This document shows positions 44,283 to 52,494 of a stretch of DNA of 64,000 nucleotides, piece after piece. The position numbers and the translations under genes were made by a program. Source of the DNA: Peptidiphaga gingivicola (GTDB lineage: Bacteria > Actinomycetota > Actinomycetes > Actinomycetales > Actinomycetaceae); assembly GCF_001652275.1 (NCBI RefSeq), contig NZ_LVZK01000001.1, positions 1,798,001-1,862,000 of the forward strand, read 5' to 3'. How positions within the stretch are numbered: the stretch's first letter is position 1; each line of letters begins with the position of its first letter. The notes under the pieces were generated by a model. The model did no database searches. It saw only the letters and a program-made list of their open reading frames with translations, and was not told the origin of the DNA.

Positions 44283-47200
44283 ATGAAATACTCTCATTGG
44301 CGCGGACGCTCGCTTGCGTTTTTCAGCGCCATCGGGATCGCAATCGGCGTCGTCTCCTCTCCGATTCACGCCGATCCCCCCAAAACTCCTCCCACGCCTT
44401 TGGACCCGAACGGCCTCCAAAAGAAAGCGGAAAGCACGCCGGGATTCACAGGAAAATGGTTCGTGCAGCTGGCATCGAAGCCGACGATATCGGGAGGGTC
44501 GCCGCAGGCGATCTCTTCCCAGCAAAAGACTTTCAGCTCGGACGTTTCGTCGCGAGTGCAAGTGACCGAGAAGCATTCGCGCCTGTGGAACGGCGTGGTT
44601 GTCAAAACCGACAAGGCGGGGCTCGAAGAAGTCGTCAAGGCCTCTAACGTCAAAGCCGTCTTCCCCGTTCTCAGCGTAGCGATGCCGAAGAACCAAAAGT
44701 CCAAGGTTCTCCCGCAGGTGCGAAGGGCCGGTGCGATGACCGGCGTCCCCTACGCGCACAAGGAGTTGGGCCTTACGGGCAAAGGGATGAAAATCGGAAT
44801 CATCGACACCGGCATCGACATCGACCACCCCGCCTTCGGCGGGTCGGGCGTGCCCGGATCGGCGACCTTCCCCACGTCCAAGGTCGTCGCCGGATACGAC
44901 TTCGTCGGAGACAGGTACAATTCGGACATCAATTCCGACGCCTACGATCCCAATGCCGTCCCCGACTCGGTCCCCAACGACTGCCACGGCCACGGAACCC
45001 ACGTCGCGGGCATCGCGGCGGGCAACGACCCGACGAGCAACTTCCGCGGCGTCGCGCCGAACGCGCTCTTGGGCGCGTACAGGGTTTTCGGGTGCGACGG
45101 CTCAACCGACACGGGCGTCATGCTCACCGCGATGGAGCGCGCCTCGAGGGACGGCATGAACGTCGTCAACATGTCGATTGGCGCGCCTTACGTGACATGG
45201 CCGGAGTATCCCACCGCCGTCGCCGCAGACGCCCTCGTCAATTCCGGCGTGGTCGTGACCGTGTCCCAGGGGAACGAAGGCGACAACGGCGCGTTCTCGG
45301 GCAGCGCCCCGGCGGTGTCCCCAAAGGCCATCGCCGTAGGGTCGGTGGACAACAACGGCTTGCTTCTGTCGACCTTCACGACGGCCGACGGCGCCTCCTA
45401 CACATACATGCCCGTTGACGGCGCCGCCGTCCCTCCGACGACTGGAAGCGCCCAGCTCGCCGCATACCCCGACGGCCAGAAGACCGGAGCGGTCGACCTT
45501 CCCGGGAAGCCTTTCGAAGGAAAGGTGGCGCTGGTTGCCAGAGGCGATTCCACCTTTGCCGAAAAGGCCGCCGCGGCTCAGGCCGACGGCGCCGTCGGCC
45601 TGTTGATCTACAACAATGAAGACGGCGTCGTCAGGGCCTCGATTCATCCAACGACCGATCTCCCGGTCGGCACGATCACCAAGGAGCAGGGCGAAAAGCT
45701 CGAAGGGCTCGTAGCGAAGAGCGCAGGAAACAGCCCTGTGATCACCTGGACGGACAAGCAAGAGCCGATCGTCGACCCAGACACGGCCACGATGGTCTCC
45801 ACCTTCTCGGCGTGGGGAATGACGGCCGACCTCAAGCTCAAACCGGACGTCCTTGCCCCCGGCGGGGAGATCACGTCCGCCTATCCCCTGGACAAACAGA
45901 CCGCAAAGAAGGGCTACGCCGAACTCTCGGGAACTTCGATGGCCGCTCCGCACACTGCGGGAGCAGCCGCACTGGTGCTCGAGTCCAATCCGTCGGCCTC
46001 CCCCGATGCAGTGAAGGCTGTGCTCCAAAACACGGCCGACCCCGTTCTCCTTTCCTACCCGATACAGCGCGGATTCCCCTCGCAGGCGCGGATTCAAGAG
46101 CCCGTCCAACACCAGGGCGCGGGTCTCATCGACATTCCTGCCGCCGTTTCCCAGGCGAATTCCTATGCCGCCCCCGGGAAGGAAAAGCGAGTCTCCACTG
46201 TGACCCCGTCGAAGATTTCCCTGGGCGACACAGATTCGAACAATCCAACCGATCTGACGATCACAAACCATTCCAACAAGGAGAAGACGTACACCCTCGG
46301 CTCCAACCTGAATGCCGCGGGAACGTACGGGCCGAACACCCTTCTCCAGTATGCGCCGGGGCTGAACACCAAAGTCACGTTTTCTGCGGACAAGGTGACG
46401 GTTCCCGCCCATTCGACGCGAACGGTGAAGGCAACCGTCACCCCGCCCAGCAGCTACAGTTCCTACGCAACGGGAACAGCGGTGGAGACGAAGCTCCCCT
46501 ACATCACGATGTACGGCGGCTACATCACGTTGAAGGACGACGCCGGGCGCATTCAGCGGATTCCCTTCGCCGGGCTCAACGGAGACTACGAATCGAGGGA
46601 GGCGATCAGTTCGAAATGGACGTACGGCGATCTCTACGACAGTCAGACCCTCAGCTTCGTAGGCCGCAAGCCCGAGGACAAGTACAACGTCTCGCCCTCG
46701 CTCGTGAGGGTCTCCTCGTGCCCGAACGGCCGCGTTGTGGCCTCTGACTGCGCAGACGACAACGCACAGTATACGGAAGTGACCGAAAAGGACCACGTGT
46801 ATTCCATGAAGGGCTACGACGTCCCGAGAGTCCGTCTGCATGTGGAGACTCCCGTCAAGAACATGAAAATATACGTCAATGCCGTAGGCCCCGACGGCAA
46901 AAAGCAGGGCCAGTCGGTCCCGGTGCATCAGGTGTACGACAACGACGGCGTCGGCGCGGACAAGAGCTTCCAGACGTTCTCCTGGGACGGAAGGATCAAG
47001 AAAGGCGGCAAGCTGCAGATGGCCGACGACGGTCGTTACGTCATGTCCGTGCTCGTGACCAAGGGCACCGGCCACCCTCAAAACTCGAAGGACGCCTCTG
47101 AACGTTACGAGACCCCGCCCTTTGTCGTCCGTTCGCTCACCGACGCGAACCCGACGCCGACGGCCTCGCCGACCGAGTCGCCCAAGCCGACCCCCACGGA

Positions 47201-47888
47201 CTCGCCTAAGCCGAGCCCGTCCCCGACAGCCGATCCCGGCGGATCGACGGTCACCACCTACACCGACTGGACCGCCGACTCGGCCCAGCCTGCCACGCCT
47301 ATCGGCAAAGGCACCCCCTACGCCGGCGACTTCACCGGGAAGGGCAAGGACGGCTTCATTACCCGACAAGGCATGACCTTCACAACCGAAGGCAAGTCCT
47401 TCACCTATGGACGCGCGGACGACGCCGTCTTGACCGGTGATTTCGACGGCGACGGCAAGGACAGCGTCGCCGTCGTGCGAGGCAACCGCATCTACATCAA
47501 AAACACTCTGACCGGAGGCGACGCCGACGCCGACTTCACATATGGACGCGAAGGCGATACGTTCCTGGCCGGTGATTTCGACGGCGACGGCAAGGACAGC
47601 GTCGCCGTCGTGCGAGGCAATCACATCTACATCAAAAACACTCTGACCGGAGGCGACGCCGACGCCGACTTCACATATGGACGGAAGGGCGACGCCTATC
47701 TGGTCGGAGATTGGAACGGCGACGGGAAAGACACCTTCGCGATTCGCCGAGCCAACGTCTATCACTTGAGGAACTCGCTGAGCGGAGGCAACGCCGACGC
47801 GACCCACACCTTCGCCCAGCCCGACACCGCTGTGCTCACCGGCAACTGGACCGGCTCCGGCAAGCACACCCCCGCCACGCACCCGTAG
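44283..47888 (+). CDS. Secreted subtilisin-like serine protease 3 with C-terminal FG-GAP-like repeats
   Basis: 1201 residues. Signal peptide MKYSHWRGRSLAFFSAIGIAI ending near IHA-DPP; I9 propeptide; Asp175 (IIDTGIDIDHP), His237 (GHGTHVAG), Ser552 (GTSMAAPHTAG); PA insert (about 380-500); Fn3-like region; a Pro/Thr/Ser linker (SPTESPKPTPTDSPKPSPSP). The last about 200 residues are four repeats of about 45 residues with DFDGDGKD or DWNGDGKD calcium-loop motifs and VRGNxIYIKNTLTGG, a module common in surface and secreted proteins of actinobacteria and probably forming beta-propeller-like blades for attachment. Such repeats are absent from proteases 1 and 2. RBS AAGGGAA. A 21-bp-stem terminator follows. 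Confidence 0.93.
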   Translation: MKYSHWRGRSLAFFSAIGIAIGVVSSPIHADPPKTPPTPLDPNGLQKKAESTPGFTGKWFVQLASKPTISGGSPQAISSQQKTFSSDVSSRVQVTEKHSRLWNGVVVKTDKAGLEEVVKASNVKAVFPVLSVAMPKNQKSKVLPQVRRAGAMTGVPYAHKELGLTGKGMKIGIIDTGIDIDHPAFGGSGVPGSATFPTSKVVAGYDFVGDRYNSDINSDAYDPNAVPDSVPNDCHGHGTHVAGIAAGNDPTSNFRGVAPNALLGAYRVFGCDGSTDTGVMLTAMERASRDGMNVVNMSIGAPYVTWPEYPTAVAADALVNSGVVVTVSQGNEGDNGAFSGSAPAVSPKAIAVGSVDNNGLLLSTFTTADGASYTYMPVDGAAVPPTTGSAQLAAYPDGQKTGAVDLPGKPFEGKVALVARGDSTFAEKAAAAQADGAVGLLIYNNEDGVVRASIHPTTDLPVGTITKEQGEKLEGLVAKSAGNSPVITWTDKQEPIVDPDTATMVSTFSAWGMTADLKLKPDVLAPGGEITSAYPLDKQTAKKGYAELSGTSMAAPHTAGAAALVLESNPSASPDAVKAVLQNTADPVLLSYPIQRGFPSQARIQEPVQHQGAGLIDIPAAVSQANSYAAPGKEKRVSTVTPSKISLGDTDSNNPTDLTITNHSNKEKTYTLGSNLNAAGTYGPNTLLQYAPGLNTKVTFSADKVTVPAHSTRTVKATVTPPSSYSSYATGTAVETKLPYITMYGGYITLKDDAGRIQRIPFAGLNGDYESREAISSKWTYGDLYDSQTLSFVGRKPEDKYNVSPSLVRVSSCPNGRVVASDCADDNAQYTEVTEKDHVYSMKGYDVPRVRLHVETPVKNMKIYVNAVGPDGKKQGQSVPVHQVYDNDGVGADKSFQTFSWDGRIKKGGKLQMADDGRYVMSVLVTKGTGHPQNSKDASERYETPPFVVRSLTDANPTPTASPTESPKPTPTDSPKPSPSPTADPGGSTVTTYTDWTADSAQPATPIGKGTPYAGDFTGKGKDGFITRQGMTFTTEGKSFTYGRADDAVLTGDFDGDGKDSVAVVRGNRIYIKNTLTGGDADADFTYGREGDTFLAGDFDGDGKDSVAVVRGNHIYIKNTLTGGDADADFTYGRKGDAYLVGDWNGDGKDTFAIRRANVYHLRNSLSGGNADATHTFAQPDTAVLTGNWTGSGKHTPATHP
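47436..47705 (+). repeat. 135-bp intragenic tandem repeat, two copies
   Basis: Period 135 bp (45 codons): 47436-47570 and 47571-47705 are nearly identical, flanked by diverged copies. They encode the GDFDGDGKDSVAVVRGN repeat of protease 3 and could change in copy number by recombination. Confidence 0.8.
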
Positions 47889-47926
47889 CGGGCAAAATCG
47901 CGGCAATCGTCTGACCGCCGCAGTGA

Positions 47927-47973
47927 AAGGGCGCCCAACCGCGAGCCCCATCGGCTCGCGGTTGGGCGCCCTT
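47927..47973 (+). terminator. Strong terminator after protease 3
   Basis: 21-bp perfect arms (47927-47947, 47953-47973) with a 5-nt loop, 38 bp after the stop codon, between convergent genes. No long T-run, but the stem is very stable in either direction. Confidence 0.8.
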
Positions 47974-48067
47974 GACGATTGGGAACCCAGACCTCTTGAC
48001 AGACGGCAAGCCCGTGCCCCGGACGGCGGCGGCCCGAGCAAGCCCGAAGCCTTCGTCGGCACGCGAT

Positions 48068-50086
48068 TCAGAGCAGGCGTTTGCGCCGCAGCAACGCCCG
48101 GGTGTCGACCGGGCGCCCAAGGAGCCTTTCGAAGCCCTCGAGCGGATTGCGTGAATTTCCCCGGCTGAGCACTTCAGCCGCCATCTTTGCCCCCGCCTCG
48201 CGGTTGAGGCCGCCGTCTCCGTCTTTCGCGGCGACCGTCCGGAACCAGTCTGCCGTGTCGGCGTCGAGGGCCTCACTCCACAGGTAGGAGTAGTAACCGG
48301 CGGAATAGCCGCCCGAGAAGACGTGGTTGAAGTAGCAGCTTCGGTACCGGGGAGGTATCCAAGGGCTCGCGATACCGAGCCTCTCGAGGGTCGCCTTTTC
48401 GAACTCTTCGACGTCGTCGGGGCTTTCGGGAAGGTCGGCGGGCGTGCGGTCGTGCCAGGCTTGGTCCAAAAACACGGCCTGCAGCATTTCGGACATTTGG
48501 AACCCCGCGCCGAAGCCGTCGGCGGCGGACAGCGAGGCCGCCAAATCCTCCGGCATGGGCTCGCCCGTGGCAAAATGCCGAGCGTAGTTCGCCAGCACCT
48601 CCGGATGCCTGGCCCATATTTCGTTGACCTGCGAAGGATACTCGACGAAGTCGCGCGGAACGTTTGCGCCGGCGGCGGAAGGCCATTCGACGTCGGAAAG
48701 CAAGCTGTGCAGAGCGTGTCCGAATTCGTGGAAGGCTGTCTCGACCTCGTCCCACGTCAGCAGCGCAGGCTCTCCCTCGGGCGGTCGCGTGACGTTGAGA
48801 TTGTTGCAGACGACGACGCATCCTCCCCCTCGCCGCGAAGCCTGCCGGATTGTGTGTATCCAGGCGCCGCCTCGCTTGCCGGTGCGCGCGAAATAGTCCC
48901 CCAGGAAAAGGCCTGCGAGAGCGCCGTCCTCGCGGCGAACCTCCCATATTTTGACGCCCTCGGCGTATCCGTGCAGATCCGGCCTCGCAGAGAACGTCAG
49001 CCCGTAAAGCCTGTTCGCGGCGTAGAAGACGCCTCTTTCGACGACGTTCGTCAGCTCCAGGTAGGGTGCCAGCGCCTCGTTGTCCAGCTGGAACTGCTCG
49101 CGGGCGAGCGCGTCGCGGAAGTAAAGCCAGTCGGACGGGGCGACCGGCGCCTCGGCGTATGTTTCAAGCGCCTCATGTTCGGCTTCGGCGTTGCGTTGGG
49201 CAGGTTCGATCATCGGCTCGAGAAGGCTGTGAATGGCCCGCGTCGATCCGGCCGTTTCCTGGGCGGCGACATACTGGGCGTAGGTGGAGTAGCCGAGAAT
49301 CTGGGCCTTTTCTGCTCGAAGTCGCGCGAGCGCGAGGACGATGCGGCGGGTGTCCGTCGCAGGGTCGCTTCCGTCGCCCCGCGACGTCGAAGCCTCGAAG
49401 ATCCGTTCGCGAACATCGGCGCGCGCAAGAGCTGATTGGACGGGCTGTTGAGTGGGAAGGCGGAGGACGACGAGGCAGGGCTTGCCCTTAGCCAGTTCCG
49501 GGTTCGATTCGGCGTCGGCCGCCAAACCGGCCTTCTGGGACTCGCTCAGGCCTTCGGCCTCCTCCTCGGTCAAGGGGACCGATCCGGCGAGCTGGGCTTT
49601 GAGCGCCAGCTGCCCGAACTCGGTCGTCAGGTCAGCCGCCTCCCTGTTGATCGTGCGCAGCCGCTCTTGGGCGACTGCATCGAGGTGGCAGCCGTGGGCG
49701 CGAAACGCCTTGAGGTGCTCTGACACGCACCAAGCCGTTTCCGGGCCTAGTTCGGCCGATCCCAGAGCCTTGAAACGGTCGTACAGCCGCGAGTCGAGGT
49801 AGACGTCGTCTTCATGCTCGACTATGAGGGGGTTGAGCCTGGCCTCGACGGCATGCCATTCGTCGCCGCCGACGGAGGCCGCAAACGTGTGCAGCACATC
49901 GACGGCCTCTTCCAAACGTTGGGCTTCCAGTTCAAAGGGAAGAAGCGTGTTCTCAACGGTTGTCGGAGCCTGAGACGACGCGATCGCTTCCAAAAGCGCG
50001 CGACGGCCCTCGAGCTTCTCGCGTATATCGGCTTCGAGCCGAGCGGGGTCGACATCGGTGAGATCGGGTAATCCAAAGTCATCCAT
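48068..50086 (-). CDS. M3-family zinc metallopeptidase (peptidyl-dipeptidase / oligopeptidase)
   Basis: 672 residues, the usual size for Dcp/oligopeptidase A. The zinc motif FHEFGHALHSLLS is near residues 455-467 with the third ligand in the downstream EYPSQVNEIW segment; the substrate tyrosine region is HVFSGGYSAGYYSYLWSEALDADTADWF near 600. No signal peptide, so cytoplasmic degradation of short peptides is likely, which fits a cell that takes up products of the secreted proteases next door (inference). Converges on protease 3. Confidence 0.94.
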   Translation of the reverse strand: MDDFGLPDLTDVDPARLEADIREKLEGRRALLEAIASSQAPTTVENTLLPFELEAQRLEEAVDVLHTFAASVGGDEWHAVEARLNPLIVEHEDDVYLDSRLYDRFKALGSAELGPETAWCVSEHLKAFRAHGCHLDAVAQERLRTINREAADLTTEFGQLALKAQLAGSVPLTEEEAEGLSESQKAGLAADAESNPELAKGKPCLVVLRLPTQQPVQSALARADVRERIFEASTSRGDGSDPATDTRRIVLALARLRAEKAQILGYSTYAQYVAAQETAGSTRAIHSLLEPMIEPAQRNAEAEHEALETYAEAPVAPSDWLYFRDALAREQFQLDNEALAPYLELTNVVERGVFYAANRLYGLTFSARPDLHGYAEGVKIWEVRREDGALAGLFLGDYFARTGKRGGAWIHTIRQASRRGGGCVVVCNNLNVTRPPEGEPALLTWDEVETAFHEFGHALHSLLSDVEWPSAAGANVPRDFVEYPSQVNEIWARHPEVLANYARHFATGEPMPEDLAASLSAADGFGAGFQMSEMLQAVFLDQAWHDRTPADLPESPDDVEEFEKATLERLGIASPWIPPRYRSCYFNHVFSGGYSAGYYSYLWSEALDADTADWFRTVAAKDGDGGLNREAGAKMAAEVLSRGNSRNPLEGFERLLGRPVDTRALLRRKRLL

Positions 50087-50118
50087 GGCCAGATTTTATC
50101 GATTCTGTGCGCCTAGAC

Positions 50119-50170
50119 GGACTTCGCCGCCCGCCCGGGGGCGCGTATCCCGGTGCGGGCGGCGAAGTCC
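50119..50170 (-). terminator. Hairpin after the GH16 gene
   Basis: Perfect 16-bp arms (50119-50134, 50155-50170) with a 20-nt loop, 27 bp beyond the GH16 stop on the minus strand. No T-run. Confidence 0.65.
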
Positions 50171-50196
50171 TGCGTGAAAGGGACTAAGCGTGAATA

Positions 50197-51177
50197 CTAG
50201 CCCCGGTATGCCCAGGCCCGAACGTAGTCGACGACGAATTCGGTGGAATCTGCCGTCTTCCCCGGTTCAGGCAACCCCCAATAGGAGGAGCCGACCTGGA
50301 CGTTGAGACGAATATTGAACTTGCCGGTTGTGAAGAACTTGTCCCATGTAGCCGAGCCCCAGGTTTTCTTCGTCACTTCGTGATACTTCCGCCCGTCGAT
50401 GAAGAAGGCGATCCTGCCGGGCGTCCACTCCGCGGCCCATGTATGGAACTTTCCGTCGTTGAGATTGATGCTTTGGGGAGTCCACGCGTTCTTCTTCTTT
50501 CGCCCTTCGGGAGCCTGCAGCCCTCCGTGCCGGCTGGGTTGATAGACATGCACGGTGGCCTCGCTTCTACCGTAGGGATCGACGTCCGCGTTGCCTTGGT
50601 CGGGCGTGCCGTAGGCCTCGAAGACGTCGATTTCCCCTTCGTTTCCCTGGCCGCCGTCGGGACGCAGCCAAAAAGCCGGCCAGACGCCTCGGGAATTGTT
50701 CTTGACCGTGGGAAGTTTGGCGCGCACTTCGAAACGTCCGTATTTTTGCGAGAACTTTCCGACCGTGTCGAGGTAGCCGCTGGAGTACCGACGGGAGGCG
50801 TCGCGAACGTCGGCCTTGGCCAGACGCTTGGTGCGAATCGTCAGCCGTCCGTCGGAGACCTCCACATTCTGTTTACTCGTTACGGCTTTGTCCTGATTGA
50901 GCCGCCAGTTGTCGCGCACGTTCCACTTGGGCAGGGAGGCGTCGTCGAAATCGTCGTTGAAAGCGGGTTTGCCCCAGCCTTGAAGGCGGTCCGAGCCTCC
51001 GCGTTCCGCCCCAGCGGCATTCGGTTTCACCGGCGAGTGGCCTTTGGCCGCTTCGACCGGCGACGTCGAAGTGTAGCGCCCGTTTCCGGCAGCCGACGCA
51101 ACGTCTGGAGCGAGCACGGTGCCGGCAGCGGCCAACATCGCGCAAACGGCCCTGGAGGCCCGACGACGGATGGACAT
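50197..51177 (-). CDS. Secreted glycoside hydrolase family 16 (beta-glucanase-like)
   Basis: 326 residues. Signal peptide MSIRRRASRAVCAMLAAAGTV... ending near ASAAG; an about 35-residue linker; then a GH16 jelly roll. The catalytic motif ExDxxE is GEIDVFEAYG at about residue 180, with WPAFWLRPDGG before it and FHTWAAEWTPGRIAFFIDGRKYHEV after. It should hydrolyse beta-1,3 or mixed-linkage glucans or a related galactan; subfamily cannot be fixed by eye. AT-rich DNA lies upstream. Confidence 0.9.
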   Translation of the reverse strand: MSIRRRASRAVCAMLAAAGTVLAPDVASAAGNGRYTSTSPVEAAKGHSPVKPNAAGAERGGSDRLQGWGKPAFNDDFDDASLPKWNVRDNWRLNQDKAVTSKQNVEVSDGRLTIRTKRLAKADVRDASRRYSSGYLDTVGKFSQKYGRFEVRAKLPTVKNNSRGVWPAFWLRPDGGQGNEGEIDVFEAYGTPDQGNADVDPYGRSEATVHVYQPSRHGGLQAPEGRKKKNAWTPQSINLNDGKFHTWAAEWTPGRIAFFIDGRKYHEVTKKTWGSATWDKFFTTGKFNIRLNVQVGSSYWGLPEPGKTADSTEFVVDYVRAWAYRG

Positions 51178-51799
51178 GTCCCCCTCCTTTCAACAAACCA
51201 TTCGCATCGACCCGCGAAACGTCAGAAAACGCAGCTCGATTCGTCCATTTCCTTATCCAGTGACATCCGAACGACGCACTGGCTACACTCTGTCAACTAG
51301 CTATGTATGTTCAGCTGTTTTCTACTATAAACCACACTATCATCAAACGTCAAATGTTTTTGAATAATCGATCGATCGAGTTTCCCGACGGAATAAATAA
51401 CGATAAAGTTAGGTAAATAACCGGAATTGCACCCTTCATCAGGACGCCTCATTTTACGGTTGAGTATTATAACTAAACGGTTATATCGACAATCAGGTAA
51501 ATAACTGCTTTCGGAGCCGCAACGCCGCTTGCGGCCGACCGCTTTCACGCCGCCCCGACTTCGCCCATGGCCTTCTCCGGCCTCGTTCGGTCGAATTCGC
51601 CAGGAGAAAAACGCCTCTTCCCGCGGTTTCACGCCGAGGCCCGTCCCGCTTTCGCTCCCAACCTCAAGGAACTCAGCCTCTCAACAAGACGCCTGGCCTC
51701 GGCCTTGCGCGGCTAGATTCGGGGACCTGCTCCCCATATTCGGGCACGCTTCTTTCTTTATGTAGTTGAAAAGGTTAACATTGATTTGTCGCCTAGATA
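51178..51799. other. Gene-poor AT-rich gap
   Basis: I see no credible gene on either strand. Bases about 51300-51510 are much richer in A+T than anything nearby and hold two copies of AGGTAAATAAC (about 51410 and 51495). This could be the control region of the GH16 gene or a remnant of acquired DNA. A TTAACA / TATGCC pair with 17-base spacing at about 51775-51804 could be the promoter of the small RNA that follows. Confidence 0.4.
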
Positions 51800-52005
51800 T
51801 GCCGCATGCAAATGCGGAAAACGAGAGCGGCAGCCTTCGAGGGCTTTTACGTGACGGGCCCGAAGAGGCAAGGGTCGGGACCGATTGGCCAATAGGGCCG
51901 TGCAGGCATCACCTCCCTTACCTGCACGGATTCCTCAATCGGGACCGCCCATCGGCGTGACAGCCGATCGGGGCCCGCCTTCTGTCGAGGCGGGCCCCGA
52001 TTTTA
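51800..52005 (+). ncRNA. Candidate small RNA with anti-Shine-Dalgarno-like loop
   Basis: No protein is encoded, yet the segment is full of structure: a GCAA-tetraloop hairpin at 51802-51817, a 9-bp stem at 51898-51906/51921-51929 whose 14-nt loop is CATCACCTCCCTTA, and a textbook terminator at 51967-52001 followed by T. The loop resembles the 3' end of 16S rRNA (ATCACCTCCTTT) and can pair with AAGGGAGG-type ribosome sites. No gene follows on the plus strand, so it is not a leader. Ends are approximate. Confidence 0.5.
51967..52005 (+). terminator. Rho-independent terminator of the small RNA
   Basis: Perfect 14-bp stem (51967-51980, 51988-52001), 7-nt loop TCTGTCG, and TTTTA directly after. 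An alternative overlapping stem (ATCGGC / GCCGAT just upstream) could compete with it. Confidence 0.85.
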
Positions 52006-52141
52006 TGCCCGCAGCATTTGGGGCTGGAACGATTCGCGGCCGGCGGGCGCAACGACGTCGAAGGCCGACGTGTCGATGTCGCCGGTTCCGACGTCCTGCT
52101 GCCGAGCTTCGACTGTCAAAATGCGACCGGAACTCCGGCTT

Positions 52142-52483
52142 TCAAGAGTGGGAGCCCTCGCCCGTCGACGTGACGGTGGTCAGAAGAAAGACGGCGTCTT
52201 CCAACGCGAGCACAGAGTGCCGTTCGTGGGTGAGAACCCATATCTCCCCGGCGGAGAACACGCCCTGCTGGCTCTCGCCTATCTCCACCCGCACCTTGCC
52301 GACGAGTACCTGGAGCGAGGCGGCCGGAGGCGAGTTGTGGGCGCCGAGGCGGGTGCCTTCGCGCAGGGCGATGACAGTCTGGCGGAGCATGCCGTCGCGT
52401 GCCACGACGGCGGCGCTCTTGCCGGCTTCGGAAGCGAGGGCTTTGTCAAGGTTGGTCGCAGCGACCGCGGTCAGGTCAGCCAT
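52142..52483 (-). CDS. Small cupin-domain protein
   Basis: 113 residues (MADLTAVAATNLDKALASEA). One beta-barrel cupin: LREGTRLGAHNSPPAASLQVLVGKVRVEIGES, then SAGEIWVLTHERHSVLALEDAVFLLTTV. The metal-binding histidines are partly present (GAHN, HERHSV). Proteins of this kind bind small molecules or metals; function unknown. It starts 11 bp after the GNAT-MazG gene on the same strand and is probably cotranscribed. Confidence 0.78.
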   Translation of the reverse strand: MADLTAVAATNLDKALASEAGKSAAVVARDGMLRQTVIALREGTRLGAHNSPPAASLQVLVGKVRVEIGESQQGVFSAGEIWVLTHERHSVLALEDAVFLLTTVTSTGEGSHS

Positions 52484-52494
52484 GGCGCCCGATT

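Noticed and set aside
37350-47888. Cell-wall anchoring of the proteases by sortase
   Set aside because: None of the three C-termini has an LPxTG motif followed by a hydrophobic segment and basic tail.
45102-48062. Long antisense open frame (986 codons) opposite protease 3
   Set aside because: Val/Arg/Gly-rich translation without recognisable domain; protease 3 has motifs along its full length, so the antisense frame is a codon-bias artefact.
51800-52005. Riboswitch or known housekeeping RNA (RNase P, tmRNA, SRP RNA, 6S)
   Set aside because: No conserved motif of these RNAs was recognised, and no plus-strand gene follows that a riboswitch could control.
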